Below, piece by piece: positions 33,188 through 42,165 of a DNA stretch of 64,000 bases (the stretch's first letter is position 1; each line of letters starts with the position of its first letter). Where the stretch lies: positions 150,820 to 214,819 of the forward strand of contig JAJVIK010000004.1 of assembly GCA_022072055.1 (NCBI GenBank), in the 5' to 3' direction. The position numbers were made by a program, and so were the translations under genes. This stretch comes from a bacterium (GTDB lineage: Bacteria > Hinthialibacterota > Hinthialibacteria > OLB16). The notes under the pieces are model-generated. The model did not search any database. It was not told where the DNA came from and saw only the letters and a program-made list of their open reading frames with translations.

Positions 33188-33763
33188 TCAGATTTGCTCC
33201 AACGCGTGACTCCCGACTCCCCCCGCCTTCTGAACGGCAAGGACCCAGGAGCCGGAATTCCGGAGCGCGGAGACATCCTCGGGTGCCAGACGAGGCGGAA
33301 GCTGAACAAGCAGGCGCGGGCACGCCAGTCCGGTTTCCAACAGATTGCGGGCCCAGTCCACCGCGCGCGCGGGGTGGAGCTCGGAAAGATCCGCCCAGAG
33401 AGGAAGGTCCCGCTCCGCGAAATACTCTCCCAGCATCCACGCGTGACTGCGCGGAAGGTATCTGTCGGGTCGACGCCGGACAAGGAGGGGAATGCTTGGG
33501 GACGCGGCGCGAAGTTCGCGCAATCGGGTGTCAAGGTCCGCGAGCGCCGCCGAAGGTTCGGCGCTGCGGAGGCGATCACTCTCTCCGGTTTCATCGAGGA
33601 CCCCCGCCAGCGCCTCAAACACCGAGCCGGTCGGTTCGGTCGCCCTCCAAAGCTCAACCTTCAAACAGCTCCGAGTAAGCTCCGCAAAGCGGAAACCGGC
33701 GGGACCGCGGCCCTCGGCGAACTCCCGCCCAAGGAAATCGAACCAGGGATCCGAATTCCTCAC
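33188..33763 (-). CDS. Conserved-looking protein downstream of transketolase half, unknown
   Basis: 191 residues. Its ATG overlaps the stop of the transketolase C-half gene (ATGA at 33760-33763), the strongest evidence that it is real. Recognisable segments are PLLVRRRPDRYLPRSHAWML, DLPLWADLSELHPARAVDWA and LRNSGSWVLAVQKAG; spaced Leu/Ala helices alternate with short strands, reminiscent of a small TIM-like or Rossmann-like fold. No catalytic motif is recognised. Given the operon, a role linked to the transketolase-type reaction is possible but unproven. Confidence 0.7.
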   Translation of the reverse strand: MRNSDPWFDFLGREFAEGRGPAGFRFAELTRSCLKVELWRATEPTGSVFEALAGVLDETGESDRLRSAEPSAALADLDTRLRELRAASPSIPLLVRRRPDRYLPRSHAWMLGEYFAERDLPLWADLSELHPARAVDWARNLLETGLACPRLLVQLPPRLAPEDVSALRNSGSWVLAVQKAGGVGSHALEQI

Positions 33764-34698
33764 CGTGGAGTTTCTTTGACAAACTCGGCCAGCCGCCGCG
33801 CGATCCCTTCGGCGTCCAGCTCGTACTTTTCATAGAGCCCTTCCGGAGTCCCCGATTCTCCGAACTTGTCGAGCAGCCCCCAGCGCCGCGCCTTGGTGGG
33901 GCAGTGTTCGGAAAGAACCTCGCAGACCGCCGAGCCCATCCCGCCGATCACGTTGTGATCCTCGACCGTGAAGATGCGGCCGGTCTCCCTCGCGCACCTG
34001 ACGATCAGGTCCACATCGATGGGCTTGATGCTGGAGAGGTTGACCACTCGAGCGTCGATCCCTTGCTCGGCGAGGCGATTGGCGGCCACGAGCGCGTTGG
34101 CGACAGTCCCTCCCGAGGCAAAACAGGTGACATCCTTCCCCTCGCGGAGGACCATCCCTTTCCCGAGTTCGAACCGATACCCCTCCGGGGAGACATCCGG
34201 CAGCGTCTGACGGGTCAGGCGAAGGTACGCCGGGCCATCGTGACCGTTGGCGAGGAAGCGAACCATCTGTTTGGTCTCGAGTTCGTCCGCCGGTTGGAGC
34301 ACGATCATGTTCGGCAGCCCGCGCATCAGTCCCACATCCTCCAGCCCCATTTGGCTGTTCCCATCCTCGCCGATGCCGATTCCGGCATGGGTGCCGACAA
34401 TTCGGACCCCGGCCTTTGAGTACGCCACCGACATGCGGATGGTGTCGTACCGTCCGGTGATGAAGCACGCGAAGCTGCACACAAAGGGGATCATGCCGGA
34501 GAGCGCCATGCCCGCTCCCGCCCCGATCATGTTCGCTTCCTGGATTCCCATCTCGAAAAACCGATCCGGGAACTTCTTCGCGAACAGCATCGACATCGTG
34601 GACTTGGAAAGGTCCGCGTCAAAAACAACCACCCTCGGATTGGTTTCACCGACCTCGGCGAGCGCCTCACCGAAGGCCAGTCGGGATGCTTTGGCCAT
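33760..34698 (-). CDS. Transketolase C-terminal half (Pyr + C domains)
   Basis: 312 residues from the ATG at 34698 (AAGGAG 6-7 bases upstream). RVVVFDADLSKSTMSMLFAK, FFEMGIQEANMIGAGAGMAL, GIGIGEDGNSQMGLEDVGLM, NMIVLQPADELETKQMVRFL and the C-domain VTCFASGGTVANALVAANRL define the pyrimidine-binding and C-terminal domains of split transketolases. The GIQEANM glutamate is the cofactor-activating residue. The N-terminal TPP-binding half, needed to complete the enzyme, is normally encoded immediately upstream but is not present in this window. It therefore must come from elsewhere or the protein works in another complex, such as a split DXP-synthase-like or sugar-modification enzyme. Confidence 0.9.
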   Translation of the reverse strand: MAKASRLAFGEALAEVGETNPRVVVFDADLSKSTMSMLFAKKFPDRFFEMGIQEANMIGAGAGMALSGMIPFVCSFACFITGRYDTIRMSVAYSKAGVRIVGTHAGIGIGEDGNSQMGLEDVGLMRGLPNMIVLQPADELETKQMVRFLANGHDGPAYLRLTRQTLPDVSPEGYRFELGKGMVLREGKDVTCFASGGTVANALVAANRLAEQGIDARVVNLSSIKPIDVDLIVRCARETGRIFTVEDHNVIGGMGSAVCEVLSEHCPTKARRWGLLDKFGESGTPEGLYEKYELDAEGIARRLAEFVKETPR

Positions 34699-34750
34699 GA
34701 AAAACTCCTTCTCGAACGAATGAGGGGGAATGGTAGCGGGTTTGGGATGC

Positions 34751-35776
34751 TTACGAAAGCGGTCCGGCCTCGCGCGGCTCAAACACGGCGCGTTCGAGAC
34801 TCCGATTCAGAACCACCCGTTTGCAGCTCCAGATCACAGGAATCCCAATGCTTCCATCCAGGCTCGGATCCTCTCTCGGCTCGACATACACGGTCAGTCC
34901 CGGCTGGAATCGGTAGCCGCCCAGACCCAAGGGGAGGGGGAGGCGGTAGGCCTTCAGGGTGTAGGTTCCCCGGAAGGTGGAGCATTCCGACTCGCCGATT
35001 GAGTGGGTCTCCTTAATGCGGGCCCCCAGATTCTGTCCCTCCTCAAAGATCAAGGGAACATTTGATCCGGTGTCCAGGAGGAATCGAACCCGGCTTCGCT
35101 CTCCCGTTTCCAGTGGGACCACATATCCGTTCACGTTTTCATAGTGGGCCAGTTGAATCCAGTTCTGGCTGTCTTGGACCGTGGACTTCTCGAAGGGTCG
35201 AATGATGAGCCGACGGTTCGGGCCGTCAAATTCGATCTCGCCGCGTTGGAGCAGAGAGGCTCCCAAGATGCCATCCACTCGAGTCGGCGTGACCTTCGGG
35301 AGCTGATCGAACTTGGAGTCCGCGAGGAAAGTAACCGGCTCGGCCTTGAGCGCCAGATCCCCCAGCGCCAGGGAGGAGGTCCAATGGAGGTCCTGTTCGG
35401 TGGATTCCGCGCCGAAACCCTCGGCCTCGGCCTTCCCCATCGGGCGCAGCCTGAGATCGCGGCGGAGAGACTCTCGCAGCACGGTGACCGAAGAGCCTGT
35501 GTCGATCTGGAAAAGGAGGTCGTTCCCCCCACACGTCACTCGCACTCCGGCATAGGGGCTCTCAGTCGCCCCGGAGGGGATCTCCACCAACGGAAGCGCC
35601 ACTTCTTCGCGCGTGGGGGGCAGGCGCTCCAACACTTCGGGCCAGGTGGTGGCCTTGGGTTGGAGGGACGAGCAGGAGGAAAGGCAAGCCCACGCGAAGA
35701 CCCACAACACGAGTCCCCACACCCTCGTGGTCCCGATGTGATCGCCGCGCCAATTCGCGCTTTCAAGTTCTGGCAT
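34751..35776 (-). CDS. Lipoprotein with two retropepsin-like aspartic protease domains
   Basis: About 341 residues from the ATG at 35776; another ATG at 35785 is equally possible. VWGLVLWVFAWACLSSC looks like a lipobox, so the mature protein would be lipid-anchored. Two active-site motifs occur: LLFQIDTGSSVTVLR at about residue 89 and RVRFLLDTGSNVPLIFEE at about residue 235, each followed by a retropepsin-type flap region, so a single chain could form the usually dimeric catalytic site. Related bacterial retropepsin-like proteins exist but their substrates are mostly unknown. It is 52 bp upstream of the transketolase half and probably co-transcribed. Confidence 0.8.
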   Translation of the reverse strand: MPELESANWRGDHIGTTRVWGLVLWVFAWACLSSCSSLQPKATTWPEVLERLPPTREEVALPLVEIPSGATESPYAGVRVTCGGNDLLFQIDTGSSVTVLRESLRRDLRLRPMGKAEAEGFGAESTEQDLHWTSSLALGDLALKAEPVTFLADSKFDQLPKVTPTRVDGILGASLLQRGEIEFDGPNRRLIIRPFEKSTVQDSQNWIQLAHYENVNGYVVPLETGERSRVRFLLDTGSNVPLIFEEGQNLGARIKETHSIGESECSTFRGTYTLKAYRLPLPLGLGGYRFQPGLTVYVEPREDPSLDGSIGIPVIWSCKRVVLNRSLERAVFEPREAGPLS

Positions 35777-35897
35777 GGAACGCATGGAGCCGAAAAGTCC
35801 GAACAAAGCCTCCAAATCCTCACGAAAGTCTAGAAAGTTCAGCGCTCCTTGCGAAGGGTGGACTATTTCAGACAGACTGCTTGCGCGAAATAGAGCC

Positions 35898-36701
35898 ATG
35901 CCGACGACACCCGACCCCACACGTCCCATGCGCCCGGAAGACATTGAGCGGGAGCGCTCGGACTGGCGCGCCTTCTACTCCAAATGGGAGGGAACCCCGG
36001 GCGCGGAACTCCTGGAAGGCTTCACCGAGGGGGGCAGGCTCCAGGAGGAGGAGTTCCGCGATCTCTTCCGTCGGCATGGGCATTTCGAGGGCAAGCGGGT
36101 TCTGGAGGTCGGGTTTGGAATCGGAGTCCTGGCTCGCCTGCTGCGAGATGAATTCCCGGTGGCCTCGTATGTCGGGATCGAACTCACCGAGGCCTCGGTC
36201 GCCAACATCCAATCCGAGTCCTTTCCGGATTCTTTCCGGTTCGAGGTTTGCCCGGCCGAGGAGGTTGGGGATCGGTTTCCGCCGAAGTGCTTTGACATCG
36301 CCGTGTTGCACGCCGTGGCGCACCACTTTGTCGATCCCGCCACGTGCTTCAGATCGATTGCCAAGGTCACGCGGGAGCTCCTGGCTCTCGAACCGAACCG
36401 CTCCCATCCTTTCCGACGGTATCTGGAACGGAAAGTGAACGCCCTCCCCAACCAACCGGTGGAGACCTCCTACACCCTCCGGGAATGGAGGGGATTCCTG
36501 TCCGCGCCGGGAAGGCAGGTCCGGTTCAGCTTCACCCCCTATCGGCTCCTTCCCGCCAATGTCCTGAACTGGCGGGGGTTGCGCTGGGTTCCACGGCCCC
36601 TCATTCACTGGGCGCTGAAGCTGGACCGCCGGCTGGTCCGTGTACCCCCTTTGCGGAGATTCTCCTATTACTTGCTTCTCCGGGCGGTGTATGAGGACTA
36701 G
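35898..36701 (+). CDS. Class I SAM-dependent methyltransferase
   Basis: 267 residues from the ATG at 35898. Motif I KRVLEVGFGIGVLARLLRDE binds SAM, YVGIELTEASVANIQSESFP is motif II/post-I, and CFDIAVLHAVAHHFVDPATC motif III. The C-terminal hydrophobic helices (ANVLNWRGLRWVPRPLIHWA, RRFSYYLLLRAVYED) resemble those of membrane-associated methyltransferases that act on lipid or glycan acceptors. The substrate is unknown. It is transcribed divergently from the aspartic protease gene, with only about 120 bp between the two starts. Confidence 0.87.
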   Translation: MPTTPDPTRPMRPEDIERERSDWRAFYSKWEGTPGAELLEGFTEGGRLQEEEFRDLFRRHGHFEGKRVLEVGFGIGVLARLLRDEFPVASYVGIELTEASVANIQSESFPDSFRFEVCPAEEVGDRFPPKCFDIAVLHAVAHHFVDPATCFRSIAKVTRELLALEPNRSHPFRRYLERKVNALPNQPVETSYTLREWRGFLSAPGRQVRFSFTPYRLLPANVLNWRGLRWVPRPLIHWALKLDRRLVRVPPLRRFSYYLLLRAVYED

Positions 36702-36803
36702 AACTCGGCCCATCCGGGTTCATTGAAGCTGGGTGCCAGTGGTAATCTTGAGAACATCGCGCGAGACGAGGGAACAACTTCTCCCAAATAAGGGGGTGGT
36801 CAG

Positions 36804-38780
36804 ATGCGAACTCAGAGGGTTCTCAAAGTCTTCTTGGCCTCCGCCTTTTTGATTCTCCCCACGCTAGTGTTTCGGCCCAGGCACATTCTGGCCCAGGACT
36901 CGGCTCCAGCGGAGAAATGGGCCTTTCTGATTGCCTTGGACCAATACCAAGACCTGCCCAGACCCCGTTTGCGCGTGGACCACGCCGGGCGCATCGCCAA
37001 CCTGCTGTGGGAGAAGTTCCATTTCACCAAGGTGGTGGAACTCTACGACGGCGATGCCACCCGCGCGGAGATCATCAAACTGCTCCGGTCCCTGGGGGAG
37101 GCGCGGGCCGCGAACGCCGGAATTCTGGTGTACTTCAACGGGTACTCCAGCGCCAGGCCCGAAGGGGATGAGGTGGATTGGTATGGCTTCGATTCGGAGA
37201 GCCGCACCGAGGCGGTTCCCTCAGACCTGGTGCAGACCGTGCTTCGCTCCATTCGCGCGCGACATGTGCTCGTCCTATCCGGGGCGGGATTCAGCGCGCG
37301 TGTGCTCTCCTCGGGCGGAGGGGTCGACCCGAACCTCCGCTCACGCCAAGCGATTGCCTACACCCCCCAAGTCGAGTCCGCCTCGGACCCCTTCGGAAAA
37401 GCGCTGGTCTCCATCCTGAAAGGTCTCGGGGAGGGGGAAAGCCTGAATGGAAGCGAACTCGCCCAGCGGCTCGCGCGGGAGGTCGGCGAGGATGCCATCC
37501 TGTCCGGAGTGATCCGCAACACCGGAGATGAGGGCGGGACCTTCCCCCTTTCCTCCGAGAAGGTCGAGGAAGGGGTTCTTCTGGGGGTCCTCAAGGATGC
37601 CGAGAGCGGCAGCCCATTGCCCGGTCTATCGGTCGGGATTCAAGGGATCGACCGCAAGGGCAGAACCGGGGCGAGCGGGGAGTTTCGACTCTGGGCGCCG
37701 CCTGGGGTTTACTCCGCCCTGGTCGTAGAAGGCTCGGCCCCCGGCGAGGTTCTGGTTCTTCCACTCGATTTCGAGGTCCATCCGGGCGAGGAGCTCCCGC
37801 TGGGCCCCTTGGAGGTGGCCTTCGCGCCCAGTCCGGAACCCCCAGCCCCCACGCCGACGGCGACCCCGACTCCGATTCCAGCTCCCGAGGTCAAGGCGGC
37901 CACCTCGGAGGCGGCCCGCGAATCGTCCGTGACCGCTCGCGCCGAGGAGATCGCTTTCGAGTCTGTCACCCTCTCCGCCCGTGGCCAACTTCGTGAAACC
38001 AAACCAGGGAGCGCCCGAATCTTCGTTGAAGACTTGGGTGGTGGAATCGGCATGGAGCTGATCGAAATCCCAGCGGGGACCTACACCCGCGGCTCCGAAC
38101 GAACCGAGGAGGGCCACAGACCCTCCGAGGAACCCGCCCTTACCGTCCACATTCCCTCGTTCTATCTGGGACGGTTCGAGGTCACGCAAGACCAGTGGGG
38201 CGCGGTGGCGGAGCTTCCGATGGTTGAGCGTGCGATGGACCCGGACCCCTCGTATTTCAAGGGCGGCGAACGGCCGGTTGAGCGGGTTTCCTGGGAGGAT
38301 GCGGTCGAGTTCTGCGCGCGCCTCTCCAAACACACCGGGCGGGCTTACCGGCTCCCCTCAGAGGCCGAGTGGGAGTATGCCTGCCGCGCGGGGACAACGT
38401 CCCCCTTCCATTTCGGACCCACCCTCTCCCCGGAATACGCGAATTACTTCTCGTCCGACCCATACGGCTCTGGCCCGACCGGACCGTCGCCGCGAGCCAC
38501 CGTGGAGGTCGGCCATTTCGGTTCAGCCAATCCTTTCGGGCTCCACCAAATGCACGGCAATGTGGCCGAATGGTGCGCGGACCTGTGGCATGAGACCTAT
38601 GAGGATGCGCCGGGTGATGGGACGGTTTGGGAAGTCGGCGGGGACCGCTTCCGGCGCGTGATGCGCGGCGGCTCTTGGCGCAATTTCCCAACCGATCTCC
38701 GCTCCGCCGCGCGCAAGGGGCTATCCTGGAATCTTGGAAATAACACGCAGGGCTTCAGGGTGGCGCTCACTAAGCCTTGA
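36804..38780 (+). CDS. Catalytically dead caspase-like domain fused to an FGE/SUMF1-fold domain
   Basis: 658 residues with an N-terminal membrane/export segment. Residues about 38-240 follow the peptidase C14 fold (KWAFLIALDQYQDLP, ATRAEIIKLLRSL, GILVYFNGYSSA), but the catalytic His position reads Tyr114 (normally SGHG) and the catalytic Cys position reads Ala161 in LSGAGFS (normally DACxSG). A carboxypeptidase-regulatory-like beta domain and a Pro/Thr-rich linker follow. Residues about 413-658 are an FGE/SUMF1 domain (MELIEIPAGTYTRGS, RPVERVSWEDAVEFCARLSK, YRLPSEAEWEYACRAGT, MHGNVAEWCADLW, RVMRGGSWRNF). The CX3-4C copper-binding pair after RGGSW in active FGEs is absent. Probably a binding or sensor protein, not an enzyme. 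Confidence 0.83.
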   Translation: MRTQRVLKVFLASAFLILPTLVFRPRHILAQDSAPAEKWAFLIALDQYQDLPRPRLRVDHAGRIANLLWEKFHFTKVVELYDGDATRAEIIKLLRSLGEARAANAGILVYFNGYSSARPEGDEVDWYGFDSESRTEAVPSDLVQTVLRSIRARHVLVLSGAGFSARVLSSGGGVDPNLRSRQAIAYTPQVESASDPFGKALVSILKGLGEGESLNGSELAQRLAREVGEDAILSGVIRNTGDEGGTFPLSSEKVEEGVLLGVLKDAESGSPLPGLSVGIQGIDRKGRTGASGEFRLWAPPGVYSALVVEGSAPGEVLVLPLDFEVHPGEELPLGPLEVAFAPSPEPPAPTPTATPTPIPAPEVKAATSEAARESSVTARAEEIAFESVTLSARGQLRETKPGSARIFVEDLGGGIGMELIEIPAGTYTRGSERTEEGHRPSEEPALTVHIPSFYLGRFEVTQDQWGAVAELPMVERAMDPDPSYFKGGERPVERVSWEDAVEFCARLSKHTGRAYRLPSEAEWEYACRAGTTSPFHFGPTLSPEYANYFSSDPYGSGPTGPSPRATVEVGHFGSANPFGLHQMHGNVAEWCADLWHETYEDAPGDGTVWEVGGDRFRRVMRGGSWRNFPTDLRSAARKGLSWNLGNNTQGFRVALTKP

Positions 38781-38827
38781 GAGAACACAATCCGGCCTTG
38801 GATGGAGAGGATTGCGGGAGGCCTCCG

Positions 38828-40234
38828 ATGAAACGAATCGATTTCCTGAAAACCCTCGCGGCGGGGGGCGCGGCGTATGCCGCATGGGGTCCGCATCGAC
38901 TGGCGCGCGCTTGGGCCGCCGATGGGGGCTCCAAGCCTCCCAACTTCGTGTTCATCCTGGCGGACGACTGGGGCTGGGGGGACCTGGGGTGTTATGGCCA
39001 CCCCACGATCAAGACCCCGAATTTGGACCACCTTGCCGGTCAGGGAACTCGATTCACTCAGTACTATGTGAACGGATCGGTGTGTTCTCCCAGCCGCGCC
39101 GGAATCATGACCGGGCATTTCCCAGCCCGGCACGGCATCCACGCCCATCTCGCCACCCATGAACAGAACGCCCAGCGCGACATGCCCAACTGGCTCGATC
39201 CGGAAGTGACCACCCTGCCCGACCTTCTGAAGAGCGCCGGCTACATCACCGGACATTTCGGCAAATGGCACCTGGGCGCGGGCGAGGGAGCGCCGGAACC
39301 GAAGGAATATGGCCTGGACGACTATCGGACCTTCAACGGCAATGGCCCCGGCTGGGAGGGGGTTGCCGATTGGATCCCGAGGTCCAGCGAGCTGATTGTG
39401 GATGAAACCCTCCGCTTCATCGGGGAAAACCGTGCGCGGCCCTTCTTCGTTCAAGCCTGGCTCAAGGACACCCACGCCTATCTCGACCCGACCGAAAAGC
39501 AGCGGGAACCCTACAAGAAACTGGGCGGCGCGCTGGAGATCTATTACGGCGCGGCGACCGACGCCGACCGTCAGATCGGGCGCATCCTCGCCAAGTTGGA
39601 TGAGCTGGGACTCGCCGAAAACACGGTGGTGGTTTTTTCGAGCGACAACGGTCCCGAGGACATCACGATCACCAACGCCTCCCATAGTGGGGTGGGAAGT
39701 CCCGGTCCCTTTCGAGGTCGTAAGCGCAGCCTGTATGAAGGCGGGGTGAGGGTGCCGTTCATTGTCCGCTGGCCCGGGAAGGTTCCCGCCGGTCGGGTGG
39801 ATAACGCCTCGGTGGTGAGCGGAGTGGATCTGCTTCCCACCTTCTGCGCGCTCGCGGGAGTCCCCGATCCCGAGAGCCTCCGGCCGGATGGCCAGGATGT
39901 CTCCGCCGCGCTACTCGGGCGCCCCTTCGAACGGAGGAAGCCGCTCTTCTGGGAGTTCCGCTCCGCCGTGGTTGGGCATGTGATCAATCGAAGCCCGATG
40001 CTCGCCCTCCGCGAAGGGAACTGGAAGCTCTTGATGAACCCAGACCGAAGCCGGATCGAGCTCTACGACATTCCCAACGAAACGAGCGAGCTGAATAACC
40101 TGGCTGATCGAAACCCCGAGGTGGTCGAGCGACTTGCCGGACAACTCCTCGCCTGGCGGAGCGAACTCCCCCCGGGACGTGTGGACAAAGGGGCGGGAGT
40201 GAATGTCTATCCCTGGCCGAAGGAAGCGCATTGA
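38828..40234 (+). CDS. Exported Cys-type sulfatase
   Basis: 468 residues, ATG after GGGAGG. A Tat/Sec-like leader MKRIDFLKTLAAGGAAYAAW precedes FVFILADDWGWGDLGCYGHP (metal Asp46 and Asp47). SVCSPSRAGIMTGHFPARHG contains the C-x-P-S-R motif at Cys86, which must be converted to formylglycine. GKWHLGAGEG and VVFSSDNGPEDITI supply further active-site residues. The length and motifs match type I sulfatases that remove sulfate from polysaccharides in the periplasm. The neighbouring FGE-fold protein lacks the catalytic cysteines, so maturation must depend on another FGE or an anSME encoded elsewhere. Confidence 0.94.
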   Translation: MKRIDFLKTLAAGGAAYAAWGPHRLARAWAADGGSKPPNFVFILADDWGWGDLGCYGHPTIKTPNLDHLAGQGTRFTQYYVNGSVCSPSRAGIMTGHFPARHGIHAHLATHEQNAQRDMPNWLDPEVTTLPDLLKSAGYITGHFGKWHLGAGEGAPEPKEYGLDDYRTFNGNGPGWEGVADWIPRSSELIVDETLRFIGENRARPFFVQAWLKDTHAYLDPTEKQREPYKKLGGALEIYYGAATDADRQIGRILAKLDELGLAENTVVVFSSDNGPEDITITNASHSGVGSPGPFRGRKRSLYEGGVRVPFIVRWPGKVPAGRVDNASVVSGVDLLPTFCALAGVPDPESLRPDGQDVSAALLGRPFERRKPLFWEFRSAVVGHVINRSPMLALREGNWKLLMNPDRSRIELYDIPNETSELNNLADRNPEVVERLAGQLLAWRSELPPGRVDKGAGVNVYPWPKEAH

Positions 40235-40272
40235 ATTGCCATGATGGGAAAGGGCCTAGTGAGGTGTCCTCC

Positions 40273-42165
40273 ATGTCGCTAAAGGAGGAGTGCGCGAACC
40301 TAGCGGTCATCCTTTTCGCGGTCTTCTTCATCGGGGTGGTGGTCCGGACCGCTTGGCTCAGCGACTCGGCCTTTGTGGACCTCCGCATCGCCGACAACCT
40401 GGCCCACGGGTTCGGGTTTCGCTGGAACATGGACGAACGGGTCCTGGTGACCGATCACCCCCTCTGGACTCTGATCCTCGCCGGCTTCTATTTCTTCACC
40501 GAAGAACCTTATTACACCACGATCCTCCTCTCCGTAGGCCTGTCCTTCGCCGCCATCCTGGTGTTCGCCCTCGGAATTGCATCCTCCGAACCGGCGGCGA
40601 TCGTGGGGATTTCCATTCTCGCGCTCTCGAAGGCTTTCGTGGATTACTCGACCTCGGGTTTGGAGACCGCCTTGCTTCACTTCTTGTTGGTTGGTTTCCT
40701 GATGGTTTGGCTGAACCATGAACAGAGGCGGTGGTATCTTTTTCTTCTTGCCCTGATGTTCTCCTTGGTTCTCCTGACCCGCGTCGAGGCCGGTGTTCTG
40801 ATCCTTCCACTCCTAGCGGCGGCAGGCTGGAAGCGCCGGACACCCTCCACCATCCTGGCGCTCCTCGCCGGATTTGTCCCATTCCTGTGCTGGGAGGTCT
40901 TCTCGCTGCTCTACTTTGGCTTCCCGCGGGCCACCCCCAGCTATGCGGTTTCCCGGTCGGGTGTCTCCGCCGGGATTTGGGTCATCCAAGGAATCCATTA
41001 CCACCTCAATTCGATCAACCTCGATCCGCTGACTTTATCGGTGATCGTTTCAGTTCTGGTGGTGACTTGCTTGGTCCGAGATCGGTTCTCGCTGCTGATG
41101 GCGTTAGGCACTGGCCTTTACTTGGCGGGGACCCTCTTATGCGGCGGGGACCGGATGAGCGGGCATCTCTTCTCGGCGCCGCTCTTTTGCGCCGTGGCGA
41201 TCCTCTCCAGGTGGGATGCCTCCCTGCTCAAGACCTGGCTGCCCGTGTGGGGTCTCATCCTTGCGGTGGGTTTCCACACGGAGGACTGCCCGGTCTTGAG
41301 CGGACCGAATTACGGCCGCACGGAGGTCCGCCTCGACAATTTGATCGCGAACGAACGCGAGGTCTTCTATCCCTGGACCGGACTCTCCCGAGTTCAACGC
41401 GAGCAGAATAACTTCGGGCACAGCTGGGCTATCCGCGGAGAGATGCTGCGGAACAGCGGTGACCGCGCAACCCTGGTGGAATCCAATGTCGGCATGCTCG
41501 GGTATTTCGGGGGTCCTGGGGTTTACCTTCTCCATCCTTGCGGCCTGGCTGATCCCCTCCTCGCCCGGATGCCCGGGAAGCACCCCACCGACATCCTGGG
41601 GGAACGTCGCCTGCCCAAGGGCTACCTCAAGTCCCTCGAAACCGGGACAAACTGTATCCACGAGCAGCATCTCTCCAAGTATTACGACAAGATTGTATTG
41701 CTCACTCGCGGCGACTTGGGGTCCAAGGACCGCTTGAAGACCCTCATCGCCCTCAACATGGGCGTGTACGATCATCTTTTGGATGGCTACCTCTCAGAGC
41801 CGGTCTACAGTGTGACCAACGCCTCTTTCGGAACCCCCGCCGAAGAGGGCGACCCCTGGGATGCGCCGGACAACTTGATCATCGAGAGCTCCACGGTGGG
41901 GTTTGACTTTGGGACCCTCCAACATTCGCCGATGTTCGAAATCAGCCTCGACCATAACGACCGCTACCGGCTCACCTTCCAACTGGACTCGGTCCCACAA
42001 GGGGAGCTGCTCCTCGAAACCGATCGTCGCACCACTCCCGGGCTCACAGTGTACCGCGCCGCGCTTCCCTCCGAGGTGGTTTCGCGCGGGTATGACAGCT
42101 TCATCCTCGAGCCGGTGTCAGGCGATGGCTTCTACTCGATGGGTCATTTCCGACTACTGGAATGA
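40273..42165 (+). CDS. GT-C-type membrane glycosyltransferase-like protein, first copy
   Basis: About 630 residues from the ATG at 40273 (GAGGT upstream). It has roughly ten hydrophobic segments in the N-terminal 340 residues and a soluble C-terminal domain. The first loop reads LSDSAFVDLRIADNLAHGFG, then RWNMDERVLVTDHPLWTLIL. This is the AftB-like GT-C arrangement (loop DDAYITYR..NxxxGxG, then THPLW), but the acidic pair expected at the active site is SDS rather than DD. The paralogue immediately downstream retains DD. Enzymes of this type transfer sugars from polyprenyl phosphates outside the inner membrane. This copy may have altered specificity or be inactive. Confidence 0.78.
   Translation: MSLKEECANLAVILFAVFFIGVVVRTAWLSDSAFVDLRIADNLAHGFGFRWNMDERVLVTDHPLWTLILAGFYFFTEEPYYTTILLSVGLSFAAILVFALGIASSEPAAIVGISILALSKAFVDYSTSGLETALLHFLLVGFLMVWLNHEQRRWYLFLLALMFSLVLLTRVEAGVLILPLLAAAGWKRRTPSTILALLAGFVPFLCWEVFSLLYFGFPRATPSYAVSRSGVSAGIWVIQGIHYHLNSINLDPLTLSVIVSVLVVTCLVRDRFSLLMALGTGLYLAGTLLCGGDRMSGHLFSAPLFCAVAILSRWDASLLKTWLPVWGLILAVGFHTEDCPVLSGPNYGRTEVRLDNLIANEREVFYPWTGLSRVQREQNNFGHSWAIRGEMLRNSGDRATLVESNVGMLGYFGGPGVYLLHPCGLADPLLARMPGKHPTDILGERRLPKGYLKSLETGTNCIHEQHLSKYYDKIVLLTRGDLGSKDRLKTLIALNMGVYDHLLDGYLSEPVYSVTNASFGTPAEEGDPWDAPDNLIIESSTVGFDFGTLQHSPMFEISLDHNDRYRLTFQLDSVPQGELLLETDRRTTPGLTVYRAALPSEVVSRGYDSFILEPVSGDGFYSMGHFRLLE

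Noticed and set aside
38597-39685. A 362-codon minus-strand frame across the FGE-like and sulfatase genes
   Set aside because: Shadow of two genes with strong motifs on the other strand.
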